Assembly (NCBI GenBank): GCA_003868215.1
Contig: QWDQ01000014.1
Span: forward strand, 428,800-492,799
Length of the DNA stretch: 64,000 nt
Source of the DNA: Pseudophaeomoniella oleicola
Lineage: Eukaryota > Ascomycota > Eurotiomycetes > Phaeomoniellales > Phaeomoniellaceae
Reading direction: 5' to 3'
Every line of letters begins with the position of its first letter. Position 1 is the stretch's first letter. Made by a program: the position numbers and the translations under genes. The notes beneath the pieces were generated by a model. That model was not told where the DNA came from. It saw nothing but the letters and a program-made list of their open reading frames with translations, and did not search any database. Below are positions 47,401 through 57,196 of this stretch, piece after piece.

Positions 47401-47603
47401 AAGAGAGTCACAAATAGGTCGTGAAAAGGAAGAGTTTCTGAATGATTTCGTGGGCGATTTGGATACCTGATCACCGGTTAATATAATTTGGGATGTTATA
47501 GGCTTGGAAAAATAGCTCACTTCTCGTCCAGTTCCTGGTCAGTTGGCTGCGCATTGAGTTGAGTAGCGGGTTGACTCCCTGAATCCACCTGCATCGGATC
47601 CAT
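44496..47603 (-). CDS. lig4: DNA ligase IV (non-homologous end joining)
   Basis: Lig4 seals double-strand breaks in non-homologous end joining with its Xrcc4/Lif1 partner. Exons are 47603-47521 and 47466-44496, giving 1,017 residues; the 54-bp intron splits Lys28. Domains in order: N-terminal helical DNA-binding domain (about 35-280); adenylation domain with motif I EEKLDGERM, whose Lys, about residue 320, takes AMP; downstream nucleotidyltransferase motifs including LDGEMI and EGLVLKNP; an OB fold (SLDCTVIGGYFGSGKRGG); and two C-terminal BRCT domains, the first from GKLFQGLTFFVVT and the second ending CEWIEQCW. All expected catalytic elements are present and length matches fungal Lig4. Confidence 0.96.
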
Positions 47604-48511
47604 GATCTCGTATGTGAAGAAGAAGCAGTGAGTGGGAAAACATCGACTCTTCCGATTGCACCGTACCCACCCCGCGCGGTGATCTATGATTGTAGTAATC
47701 GTTGAGAGAGGTAATTGTCTCGTGTGTTGATCCTTGCTCTGAGTACGATATACTACGTAGTAATAATGAGTAGAAGCTAAGATGACGGCATACTGTAGGT
47801 ACCCATTAATATGATTACTACGTACCGTAGTAGTATTGTAGGTACAGTAAGTTAATTAAATAGTAAATAATTAGCTGAATTGTTCACTACCTTAATTACC
47901 GAAGATCGATCGCCGATGCGGGCCGCCTAGAATGGGGTAAGTTACTACGTAGTACAACCAGGGAACATTCCAGGGAACATTAGTCTTTACCCATCGCCCC
48001 AAGCAAAACCTGGGGAAAAACTAATGTCCCCGAGTGGTATGGAGTGTGCTTTGTGCCTTCGTAATGTCTCTGCAAATCGTTCACAGACGATTACCTGAGG
48101 TTTACCTGAAGTTACCTGAGGTTACCTGAGATTACCTGAGACCAACTTCAGGGAATACGTCGCAACCACTCTCATTATGACTCTGGATCTGACGCTGCTG
48201 CATGAATAGCATTGCTGTCTTACTGCGTAGATCTGTGGCAAAGCTCTCCAATATAAGCTCGCTTACACCATGACTTCACCTATCAATGCTGTGCATGCAA
48301 AGTTGCAGCCAATGGAATTGGCAACAATGCCTTTGGCCCCCCGATCTGCTATACATATCCGACCACCGTCTTGTCCAAAGAGAAAAGGTCAGTCGCAGTA
48401 TATAATCAATGTCCTATCTTCGTACTCTCATCGCAACGCGAGTGTGTCCACAACGTCCCTAGTTCTGTTTCTTTACAGAGTGTCGCTCGGGGCAAAGATT
48501 CATCTACCACC
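47604..48511. promoter_or_regulatory. Divergent promoter region between LIG4 and membrane protein gene
   Basis: This 908-bp spacer holds two perfect TACTACGTAGTA palindromes (47751-47762 and 47943-47954), a TACTACGTAC variant near 47816, a tandem TTACCTGAG array (48091-48140) and a TATA-like AATATAAGC at about 48250-48258. An out-of-frame ORF starting at 48270 overlaps the downstream start and may be a leader ORF. Confidence 0.6.
48091..48140. repeat. Tandem TTACCTGAG repeat, five units
   Basis: Five near-identical units of TTACCTGA(G/A), spaced 10-11 bases apart, occupy 50 bp in the LIG4/membrane-protein promoter. The regular spacing of about one helical turn would put each unit on the same face of the DNA. 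Confidence 0.9.
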
Positions 48512-49881
48512 ATGGGAAAGCTTATGACTGTGGCAGCGGCGACGTTGCTCATAGTCAGCTACTTTCAAACTTCTTCTGCTCTCGCGATCGTCAATCCTGA
48601 TCTTGCGGACACCAAAGATCACAATCCACTTCGAGTCCGGCAGGACACATCATCGCAGGGCTGTGGAACTCAGCTCAACAAAGACCTATACGGCTTTGGC
48701 GTTCGCCTAGGTCTTTATTTCACCTGGGCAACATCGTACATTGCGAATAATTTCGTCCCCGAAGAAGTTTCGGGTGCCCTAGACAACAACTCGATCTTCC
48801 TTTTGGCACTCGGTATTTCCGTCTTACGGAACACCTGGAACCACGAATTCGGAAGAGTCGATGCGCTCGTCTTGCTCGAACTCAGCGCCGGCACTGTGCT
48901 AGGAGTAATGAGCTTGTGGGGATATCGGACCTGCCACTATCGAGTGGAAGGACCCAACGCCATCCGACATTACGGCGGTTTCGGCACTCATTTAAGGCTT
49001 ATCCTCTGTTTAGCTACCAACGTGTACGGACTGTGGTTCTGGTTCGTTGGTATCAATGGAGAATTGCTTGCAAAGCACCAACCGGGTTGTAGAGTCCTCT
49101 GGATCTTCGACCTGCCGGTGCGTAGCGGTATTCGATATGCTGCTATCGTGATCTGCCTGGGCTTCACGGTCTATTGGGGAGTAATGCTCTTGGTTTCTTC
49201 CATTGCTGCTTTTACTCGAGTGCGGAATATGATCATCCTCGCCCGAGGAAAGAGGTGGGCTACAAGTTCGCGGCTGAGATATACACCCGGTCTGACCGAT
49301 CGTGAGTACGTTAGACAAGCCTCCGTATGAATCATGGGTCTAGCCATGGCTAACGCTACGATAATCGAAACAGGCTCAGAATCGTGAGCTGGGCACTCAT
49401 GGTCTTCAATCTTATCTGGTTGATCCTCATTTGCATCATAATCGAGTTGACCCTGCACGAAAATCATAATTATGCTGTACTTGCTCAACACGCCAACATT
49501 GCAACGCCGCCGCAACTGATTCCGCTTCTCATCGGGGCATGCTCCTTCGTTCGCATCTTGTGCATCGCCTGCCAACGCCAACGCGGGGAGGGAGATATAG
49601 AGCCCTCACTCGGACTTGAGCCGCGGTCAGATCCAGAACCAAAGACTACTAGCCCCCACGGACGGTACTGGTTCCAGATATTCTCACCTGCTATGAGGGT
49701 ACCTCAGACGGGGGCTGAGAAGCTCGACGGCTATCCAGAACTGCTTGCACCACGTTGGAAACGCCTGTTGGTGGCATGGCTTCCCTGGCTAACTCTACTG
49801 GATTTCTGGAATAACGATGAAAAGGACCAAAGATACAAGGCGATCGAAGACGCGGTGGAGCGGTATAGAAAGATACTGTAG
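48512..49881 (+). CDS. Orphan multi-span membrane protein with signal peptide
   Basis: Exons are 48512-49305 and 49374-49881, giving 433 residues. The start at 48512 sits in an ideal context (CCACCATGG) and opens a signal peptide (LMTVAAATLLIVSYFQ). The intron uses donor GTACGT at 49306 and branch GGCTAAC; the stronger-looking GTGAGT four bases earlier breaks the frame. The N-terminal lumenal segment holds QGCGTQLNKDLYGFGVRLGLY, followed by about seven hydrophobic helices, including IFLLALGISVL, LLELSAGTVLGVMSLW, AAIVICLGFTVYW and ALMVFNLIWLILICIII. The C-terminus is cytosolic-like and charged. The DLYGFGVRxGLY block recurs in many uncharacterised fungal membrane proteins, as far as I recall; no function is known. 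It is not a recognisable GPCR or Pth11 (no CFEM). Confidence 0.85.
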
Positions 49882-50497
49882 GCAAGGAACTCAAAGCTAT
49901 GATCATGGCGAGACTGCGAGACCTTCCTCGGCGAGAAAGACAGTAGAAAAGGCGGTCAACCTTGGCCATGCCTCGAGTGTATCGTAGTGGATAGATGTTA
50001 TCACCACCGCCATAGTATATGCAAATCGATACCTTTGACGCTCGGAGCGGATACAACTGCAGAACGTCTCAAAAGGAGTTGAAAATGGCTTGCTCTATGC
50101 TATGCATGGCGTGTTCATGAGAGCGAGAGACATACAGAGAAGGGCACCTACAGTAATTAGTACTCAACTAAAGTCCCCAGAAGTACAAGTAAGTTTATGG
50201 CTGCTTCGCCTCACCCAGACAGGCAAAGCATCAAACGGCACTTCATCGGCACGTCGGAACCTTACTCAGCAGCTTACCTCTTTCGTCTAATTCGCGATAT
50301 CTACCGTTTCGGGTCCGCGTAAGTCCATCGAAAATCATATCTGCTATTCTTACCTACGCACACAGGTTCGAAGACCAGAACAGTCTCTGACAATGGTCCG
50401 TAATGTGTGCTGACACGGTCTTGAGAGTATCTTGGTATAGATTTCCACGCGGCCAGCTCTCCGTGTTCCGCTCTGGGCCGCATACATCAATGGCTTC
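49882..50497. other. Intergenic region between tandem genes
   Basis: Between the membrane protein and the IRS4-like gene I see only short frames and no strong motif. It presumably includes the terminator of the first gene and the promoter of the second. Confidence 0.6.
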
Positions 50498-52264
50498 ATG
50501 AATCGCCAGTCGCAGAGCAACTCCCACCGGAGTCCCGGAGATCGACCTGCAGGTGGAAACAAACAGTCTGCAGCCGCGCTCAAGGGTGCCAGTCTTGCTT
50601 TTCGAAATCCAAAACCGAATGCGACAACAGAGCACCCCAACGCAGCCGCGAGACGCAACGATGGCGCAAGAGCCGCAGCGCTTGCAGTCGGGGCATCCAA
50701 GCATGCACAGAAACAATCTGTTTCCGACACCGACGAGCCCGTCAGATTGAACGTCAAGGAACAGGTTCGGAACTTAGAAAATGTCTCTTCGAGACCCAGT
50801 TTAAGACCTACATCATCTGCTATCACAGTCACCGGTGGCAGAAGGCCGTCTCCAGTCCGCTCGACATCCCACATAGCTGCGCAGATCGCCTCGCTGAGGT
50901 CACCTGCCCCAGAAATATCGAGAAGGGAAAAGGCTGAACATACGAGTCCAGCCGAGTCGTCTGACGTCGAACATCTTCCGCCAGATCAAACATCTGCAGT
51001 AGCACATCACACCGTGCCAAGCATCGTCACACCGAAGCCAATTCGACCTAGTACCGCAGGCCAACATCTATTACAAATACAGCAGCAGCGTGAGGGTATC
51101 GATGACCATGCGAAGATAGGATTGCCAGCCACACGAAATCATGCTTCACCAGGTCAGGCTCTAGAGGCCGCTCTCGGTGCCTTCACGAGGAGCCCCTCAC
51201 GAACGCCTTCGACATCTGTCCGCTCGGAAAGGTCACGTTCGTCATCGATTGTGTCTCGGCCTCGCAACTCCATGGACTCTACATTTGCGGAATTGAGAGA
51301 CCCCCCGTTTAGCTCTAGGCCTAGGGATATCCCAACCACCGGCCGTCGACCTCGCGGCTCATCTGGCAGCGCATATACAGCTGCGTCAGGACGTGTTCCG
51401 TCAGTCTCCGGGCTAAGAGAGGCTTCTCTAACTCCCCTTCGTCCCAAGATTAGTCCGACAACATCGGAGGGCGATTCCGGTAGAGATGTACCAAGCCCTA
51501 GTCACAGATCCAGCTCACAAGCTTTTACTCAAATCCACGTGCATGAGAGTCCCCAGCTCCTTGATCAGAAGACCCGCCTTACAGAGAGCGCACTGGCAGA
51601 CGCCATGGTTGCATCCTCCCTTGCATCGTCGAGGGTCCCGTCCCCTCACAAACATGATTCAAGGCCGCCTCCACCCCCTCGCCATCCATCGAAGTCCCGA
51701 GGCTTCCTCCATCTCAAGAAGGATAGTGGCGATTTTCGGACGACGAGTCCGCCAAAAAAGCCCGTGCTCAGACAGACTCTCAGGAAACCCTCCAAATCGA
51801 ATGAAGAAGAGGAAGAGGTACTACGACGAGGTCGGCGTCATCTAGTAAGAAAACATCACCGAAAACATCATGAGGGCGACCGAAAGAAATGGAGGGATGA
51901 AGTCACTGAAAGACAGAGAAAGCGATATGAGGGGCTGTGGGCGTCCAATCGGGGCCTTTTCATGGATGCAGAACCGACGGGAGCAGATGGTCCTGGAGGG
52001 AGGTCTCTATCGGACCTTGTAATAAATCTGGTAGTGCGTGATATATGGAAACGGAGTCGTTTGCCTGATGATGTACTCGAAGAGATATGGAATCTAGTTG
52101 ACCGGACTGGCGCCGGTGCACTAGCTCGAGACGAGTTTGTCGTGGGCATGTGGCTCATCGATCAGAGACTCCGGGGTCGCAAACTGCCCATCCGCGTGTC
52201 ATACAGTGTGTGGGCATCCGTCAGACATTCGGTTGGGTTACAGGTCAAGAACAAAATCAAGTAA
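50498..52264 (+). CDS. irs4: IRS4/TAX4-like EH-domain protein
   Basis: This single-exon protein of 588 residues has a C-terminal EH domain (about 470-565). Irs4/Tax4 proteins bind NPF motifs and regulate phosphatidylinositol 4,5-bisphosphate levels by activating the Inp51 5-phosphatase, with effects on cell-wall integrity and autophagy in yeast. Seen: the basic entry segment RKKWRDEVTERQRKRYEGLW, then NRGLF, the helix LPDDVLEEIWNLVD, the EF-like loop RTGAGALARDEF and the EH signature GMWLIDQRLRGRKLP. Residues 1-440 are Ser/Pro/Arg-rich and probably disordered, with a Pro run before HPSKSRGFLHLKK. The last eight residues (QVKNKIK) may be altered by an unresolved terminal splice. Function is inferred from the EH domain. 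Confidence 0.9.
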   Translation: MNRQSQSNSHRSPGDRPAGGNKQSAAALKGASLAFRNPKPNATTEHPNAAARRNDGARAAALAVGASKHAQKQSVSDTDEPVRLNVKEQVRNLENVSSRPSLRPTSSAITVTGGRRPSPVRSTSHIAAQIASLRSPAPEISRREKAEHTSPAESSDVEHLPPDQTSAVAHHTVPSIVTPKPIRPSTAGQHLLQIQQQREGIDDHAKIGLPATRNHASPGQALEAALGAFTRSPSRTPSTSVRSERSRSSSIVSRPRNSMDSTFAELRDPPFSSRPRDIPTTGRRPRGSSGSAYTAASGRVPSVSGLREASLTPLRPKISPTTSEGDSGRDVPSPSHRSSSQAFTQIHVHESPQLLDQKTRLTESALADAMVASSLASSRVPSPHKHDSRPPPPPRHPSKSRGFLHLKKDSGDFRTTSPPKKPVLRQTLRKPSKSNEEEEEVLRRGRRHLVRKHHRKHHEGDRKKWRDEVTERQRKRYEGLWASNRGLFMDAEPTGADGPGGRSLSDLVINLVVRDIWKRSRLPDDVLEEIWNLVDRTGAGALARDEFVVGMWLIDQRLRGRKLPIRVSYSVWASVRHSVGLQVKNKIK

Positions 52265-52946
52265 ATTCCTCGGTTGTACTCCAAAACAACCTGAGACTCT
52301 TGACGATTGTGTCTGACCTTATCTTCCTTAGCGTTCATATGCGCGACATGGTGTGAGCTACGTAGTTGAGAAGGAGGAAATCAAGAGGTTATAATAAGAG
52401 GAGCGCTGATTGGCTATCGTCCCATGATAAGCCAAGATGATAAGGGACGTTCGCTTGAGGTTCACGGACCTGATCCACGTATATACTACGTAGTACTACG
52501 TACAACTTAAGTTTTAGACTCGGCGGGGGGAACTGTCTGGGGCCATTCATGGGTTAGATTGATATATATTTGGTCGGCAATCTTTGACAGGTAATTCTCT
52601 TTCATTACGATTGTACCCATACCTGTATATTCGTGAAGTACAACGCCAACGACTTCTCAACATATGGTGCAATAGTCGATTCTACTCGTTTGGAATCCAG
52701 GGTCCTCTACTATCCTGTTAACATTGTAGGGTCTTTATCGCCTGGACCCGGGCTCCACGTTCCGCTATCGGAAGGTCCGTCGCTGCCCGCCCCATATAAC
52801 TTTTCATAGTGGACGAGACGATCTTCCATGCCAATTCAGCCCAATGGTCTTTGATGACGGCCGCGACGATCTACCCGCACTCTTAAGCATGTGTGCTCTG
52901 CAGTAGCTCATTCACTTTCTGGCTTCCGTCCGTGCAGTCGCTCGAC
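52265..52946. promoter_or_regulatory. Upstream region of the NirA-type regulator
   Basis: It contains two GATAAG elements on the plus strand (52426-52431 and 52439-52444), the binding core of fungal GATA factors such as AreA, and a perfect TACTACGTAGTA at 52484-52495 followed directly by TACTACGTAC. No gene is seen. Confidence 0.55.
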
Positions 52947-55826
52947 ATGGAGTCTGAGCCCCAAAGTGAGAGGTCGATATCGTGGGGCGAGACCCCGAAT
53001 TCTCAGACGCAGTCCCAAAACCCAATCGAAGGAGCTGCGCCGAGACCGAAGAAGGGAAAGGAGAAGGATAATGCCCCGACGTCAAAGAGGCGCTGTGTAA
53101 GCAGCGCGTGTATCGCCTGTCGCAAAAGAAAGTCCAAATGTGATGGGAATCTCCCCAAATGTGCAGCATGCGCATCGGTGTATCTGACAGAGTGCGAGTA
53201 TTCGCCTGAATCTGATCACAGACGCAAGGGTGTGTACAAGAAAGAAGTCGATACTACGAGAGCCAAGGACTCGACATTACAGGTCCTGATGCATGCGCTT
53301 TTGAATTACGAGGAAGACGATGCCATGGATCTCGTGCGGCAGATACGTACTTGCGAAAGCCTAGAGGAACTCGCAGATGGTGTCCTTACGAAGGAAGAAA
53401 ACGACAACGTGTCACAGACCGTAGCTCTTCAAAGCGGGCAAAAAGTCAATATACCCAAATTTGAAGCGGAACTATCAGGGAGGATGGGGGATCTATTCTT
53501 GGAAGGCAGCCTGAAATTCGTCGGAGGCACTTCAAACTTGGTCTGGATGCCGCCTGAGTCCGAGGTACGGGATAATATGGTGCATATCCAAGGTGCGGAA
53601 GTTATTCGACCCCAGGACGAGGCAATCTTGTCATGGACCACTATCACCAAGGACAAGGAGTTGATAATTCATCTGATGAATCTATACTTTACATGGCACT
53701 ACGCGTACTTTACGACCCTGTCGAAAGAGCTCTTCTACAGGGATTTCTTACGTGGTCGCTCATCTAACTATTGTTCGGCATTACTTGTTAACGCCATGCT
53801 TGCTCTTGGTTGCCATTTTTCCACACGCCCAGAGGCCAGAGCAGACCGGGGAAACTCTGCAACCACAGGCGATCACTTCTTCAAGGAAGCGAAGCGGTTG
53901 ATGTTTGAGAACGATGAGCATACAAACGCGAAATTATGCACTGTCCAAGCGCTAGCTCTTATGTCTGTCAGAGAAGCGGGCTGCGGTAGAGAAGGAAAAG
54001 GCTGGGTCTATAGTGGTATGAGTTTTCGCATGGCTTGCGATCTCGGGCTCAATGTCGACGCTCCGGGACTTAGCCAAGACTCAAGCTCGAGTCCGGAGGA
54101 TGCAGATGCAAGGAGGATAACGTTCTGGGGATGCTTTTTGTTTGATAAGTATGGAAGATTCATAATCAAATCTCGTTACCTGCTAACTATCGGAAGGTGC
54201 TGGTCGAATTACCTTGGACGACAACCACAGCTACCATCGTCTATTACCACGGTGCCGAAACCAGATGTTTTCCCGTCGGAAGACTCTGCGATGTGGTCTC
54301 CGTACACCGACGCCGGTGTCGTGAAGACTCATACTCAACCTGCTCGTACTCGTGCTGTCGCCTTAGAACTGTCGAAGCTTTGTGAAATTTCATCCGACCT
54401 CTTGGTAGCGTTTTATCATCCCTCGATTTTGGAAAAGCCGATGGGAAAACAACAAGAGCTCAAGAAGCTTACAGATCTCCACACGAGGCTAGAAGCTTGG
54501 AAAAAAGCTCTACCCCAGGAAATGGAGGCACGTGAAGGACAATTAGCCCAAGTCCTACTCATGCAGTAAGTGTTACTCTACCTCATGGTACCGAACCGCA
54601 CTAACATTGTCCTAAGCATGTTTTTCCAGCTTCTTTTTATCCATTTATACAGGCCATTTTTAAAATATACACGAGAGACATCGCCATTACCTGCTCACGT
54701 TAGTCCTCGAAAGTTCTGCACACAGGCTGCTGCTGCCATATCTAAACTGCTCCGACTGTACAAGCGAACGTATGGCCTACGTCAAATATGTAACGTCGCC
54801 GTCTATATCGCCCACTCAGCCTGCACTATCCATATACTGAATCTTCCTGACAAAAATGCCAAGAGAGACATCGTACATGGTGTGCGTCAACTTGAAGAGA
54901 TAGGAGAGTGCTGGACGTGTGCAAGGAGGACGATACGGATTCTTGAACTGTCCGCCACTCGATGGAATATTGATCTTCCAGAGGAAGCAACGGCAACTTT
55001 TCAGCGGTGTCGTTCCAAATGGGGTAGCGCGGATATCCTGGCGTCTCCAGTCAGTAGTGTCACTGAAGTGTCACCTCGGCCACTGCCGCAGCTCTCGCCT
55101 TCAGAACCTGAGACACAGTTCCCGATACCGCAGAGTCAACCTCAACCGATGATGACGGCCCCTACTGTATCTCATAACCAGTACGGTTTGGCCCATAGCG
55201 TTAATCAGTCCCCAGCTTCCACGACAGGGGATGGGCGGAGGTCATCAGGTGGGTTTTCACTGCCCCCAACCACGGCAGCCGACCTCAATCGCCCGTCAAA
55301 CAAGCCCAAACCTTCGGTATATCTTACACAAGCACAGCACGAAGCGTGGAAGGCACATCAAGCAAACCGTACGTCATCAGCAGCTGGTTTATCAACGAAC
55401 TCGTCCAACGATCGAGCAAATCGAAAAATTTCACCCTCGGTCCTTTTCGGAGGGGTGGAGTCGCTCGTGGAAGAGTCACAGGATTGGTGGCTACGTGATC
55501 AATCGGCGTTGGCGCTTGGTTTCGACAACTGGGTTGATCCAGCGGTTGAGTGGGGAACTGTCAATCACAATGCTCCTCCGCCCTCCGGCACGAGTCCCGG
55601 TCTGATGCAGAATGGTACTCTGGAGAATGGTAGGAACACCAACAGAGGCGCTACTGGGGACGGAATGAGTTATGATATAAATGCTTATGCGAATGGATAT
55701 CAATACGGGAATGGGTTCACACCGGGCTATGTGAATATACAGTCTAGGAACAGAGGCGCCAAGCAGCAAGATTCAGCAGACGAGGGCCAGGGTCAACAGC
55801 GATACGATGAGATGTTTTACGGTTAA
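52947..55826 (+). CDS. Zn2Cys6 transcription factor, NirA/NIT4-like
   Basis: Exons are 52947-54148, 54197-54565 and 54617-55826, giving 926 residues. Intron 1 is 48 nt, has no in-frame stop and is easily missed; it has donor GTATGG, branch GCTAACT and acceptor GGAAG, and splicing restores LFDKCWSNYLGRQPQ, the block conserved in NirA-type factors. Intron 2 (51 bp) restores VLLMHMFFQLLFIHLYRPF. The Zn2Cys6 cluster has Cys at about 55, 58, 65, 72, 75 and 83 (CIACRKRKSKC). The middle is the Fungal_trans regulatory domain with DARRITFWGCFLFDK. The C-terminal 250 residues are Gln/Asn/Ser-rich, as in activation domains. Being NirA-like in architecture does not make it the nitrate regulator; many paralogues exist. 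Confidence 0.92.
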
Positions 55827-56026
55827 GGGAGCGTTCAGGAGTTCAGGGTCTTGCGATGGGAGCTTTGCCGTCCCTCTTGTATTTCTTGACCCGTTTCCTA
55901 GGTATGCCACCTAAGCAGGTGGGACCTATTTACTGTACATCATTGTGTAATATACATTATTGGTAGCATGTGAGCGCCTTTGACATAACAGAGCCCAGCA
56001 CATTATCAGTGTGATTCATTTGCAGG

Positions 56027-56509
56027 TCACCGTACCCTCTCAGGGGCCACACCCTTGGCCGAGCCATTATCGGTTTCATTGGTGGACGTAAATCCCAGCA
56101 GCGAGCCTATCTTTCCCTTCGGTTTCGGCACCGGACACTCTCTGCCCTGCTTATCTAACACCATAGCCTCCTCTTGGGCTTGTAATAACATTCCCTTCTG
56201 CACATCCAGGTTGCCGGGCGCATCGACATCTCTAAAGGCTGGATTTGCTGGAGCGAGTGTCGCGGCGTTCAGACTTCCTGGCGCAGAATCCTCGTGGCCA
56301 TCATTTTCCACTTTCCTCCGCCGTCTTTGTGTGCGTACCGGTTGGCCATCAGGGCCAATTGATATCTGTTCGGAAGTATCTGCGAGCCGCCTTCGAGGAG
56401 CTGGACATGGAAATATATGCGGCATGCCAACGGTCATGAAGCCGACGAGGAGAGTACCGGTGAAAAGGATAGAGGTGGAGCGCGAACGTGGATGGAGATG
56501 CGGAGGCAT
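56027..56509 (-). CDS. Small membrane-anchored hypothetical protein
   Basis: From the ATG at 56509 the frame gives 160 residues. There is one likely transmembrane segment (SILFTGTLLVGFMTVGMPHIF, about residues 13-33) preceded by Arg/His, then a Pro/Arg-rich soluble tail (CPAPRRRLADTSEQ, RTQRRRRKV). The N-terminus resembles a mitochondrial inner-membrane anchor; this is inference. Upstream of the ATG the same frame stays open for about 65 codons, reading LYLLTFLPTLAQSLEPEH and SILKSLLIKALPPVEQ, which is protein-like but has no ATG. A 5' exon may therefore be missing. I do not recognise the family with confidence. The stop lies about 200 bp from the end of the NirA-type gene (convergent). Confidence 0.65.
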   Translation of the reverse strand: MPPHLHPRSRSTSILFTGTLLVGFMTVGMPHIFPCPAPRRRLADTSEQISIGPDGQPVRTQRRRRKVENDGHEDSAPGSLNAATLAPANPAFRDVDAPGNLDVQKGMLLQAQEEAMVLDKQGRECPVPKPKGKIGSLLGFTSTNETDNGSAKGVAPERVR

Positions 56510-57196
56510 AGTTGAGCGAGAAAGTTGCTCAACTGGAGGTAGAGCCTTGATGAGGAGGGATTTGAGGATACTGTTAGGACCTAGAAGAATGCATCGGGTC
56601 CGGCTGTGTTCGGGTTCGAGAGACTGCGCGAGGGTGGGTAAGAAGGTCAGGAGATAAAGTCGTCGAAGAATCAGCTCCGATGGACAACTCCCGGAGGTCG
56701 ACGCTTATGCCAAAATGAAGACTCTTTGAGTGAAATTTCCAGATGAAGGTCGTAGACCATAGGCGACAGAGTGAGGTTGAGACGATTGTCACTTGTCACT
56801 TGTCAGTGGAATTGAATTCGGTCCAATGCGAGTGGTTCATGGTCCCAGGCGCGATTAGCCTTTTCCAGACAAAGATCAAATTTTGAGCTTAGACGATCTA
56901 ATCTAATCTCCACAACTCCAGTTCCAGTTTGACATCAACTCTCTTTTACTGTAATTAACTTACAACAACTTTCTCACGACGAGCATACTGCGACGCAAAT
57001 GCCAGCTGCTTGTCCACCGACGACCCTCATACAACGCTCGTCAGGATACCCTCCATAACCCTGTCATTTACAATATCGATCTTTGAGACTATATACCATT
57101 CCCAATGATTGCGCGGTAGCCTTTGTTCACCATTCGCCTTCTAGTGCATGACGCCGCATCATATTTTACAGGCGCCTCAAAACACACTGCGCAAAG
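56510..57196. promoter_or_regulatory. Divergent region upstream of PPG1
   Basis: It includes the possible 5' extension of the minus-strand gene (to about 56700) and the promoter and leader of PPG1. No other gene is seen. Confidence 0.55.

Noticed and set aside
49302-49307. GTGAGT as the donor of the membrane-protein intron
   Set aside because: It leaves the wrong phase for every nearby acceptor; GTACGT at 49306 restores the helix-coding frame.
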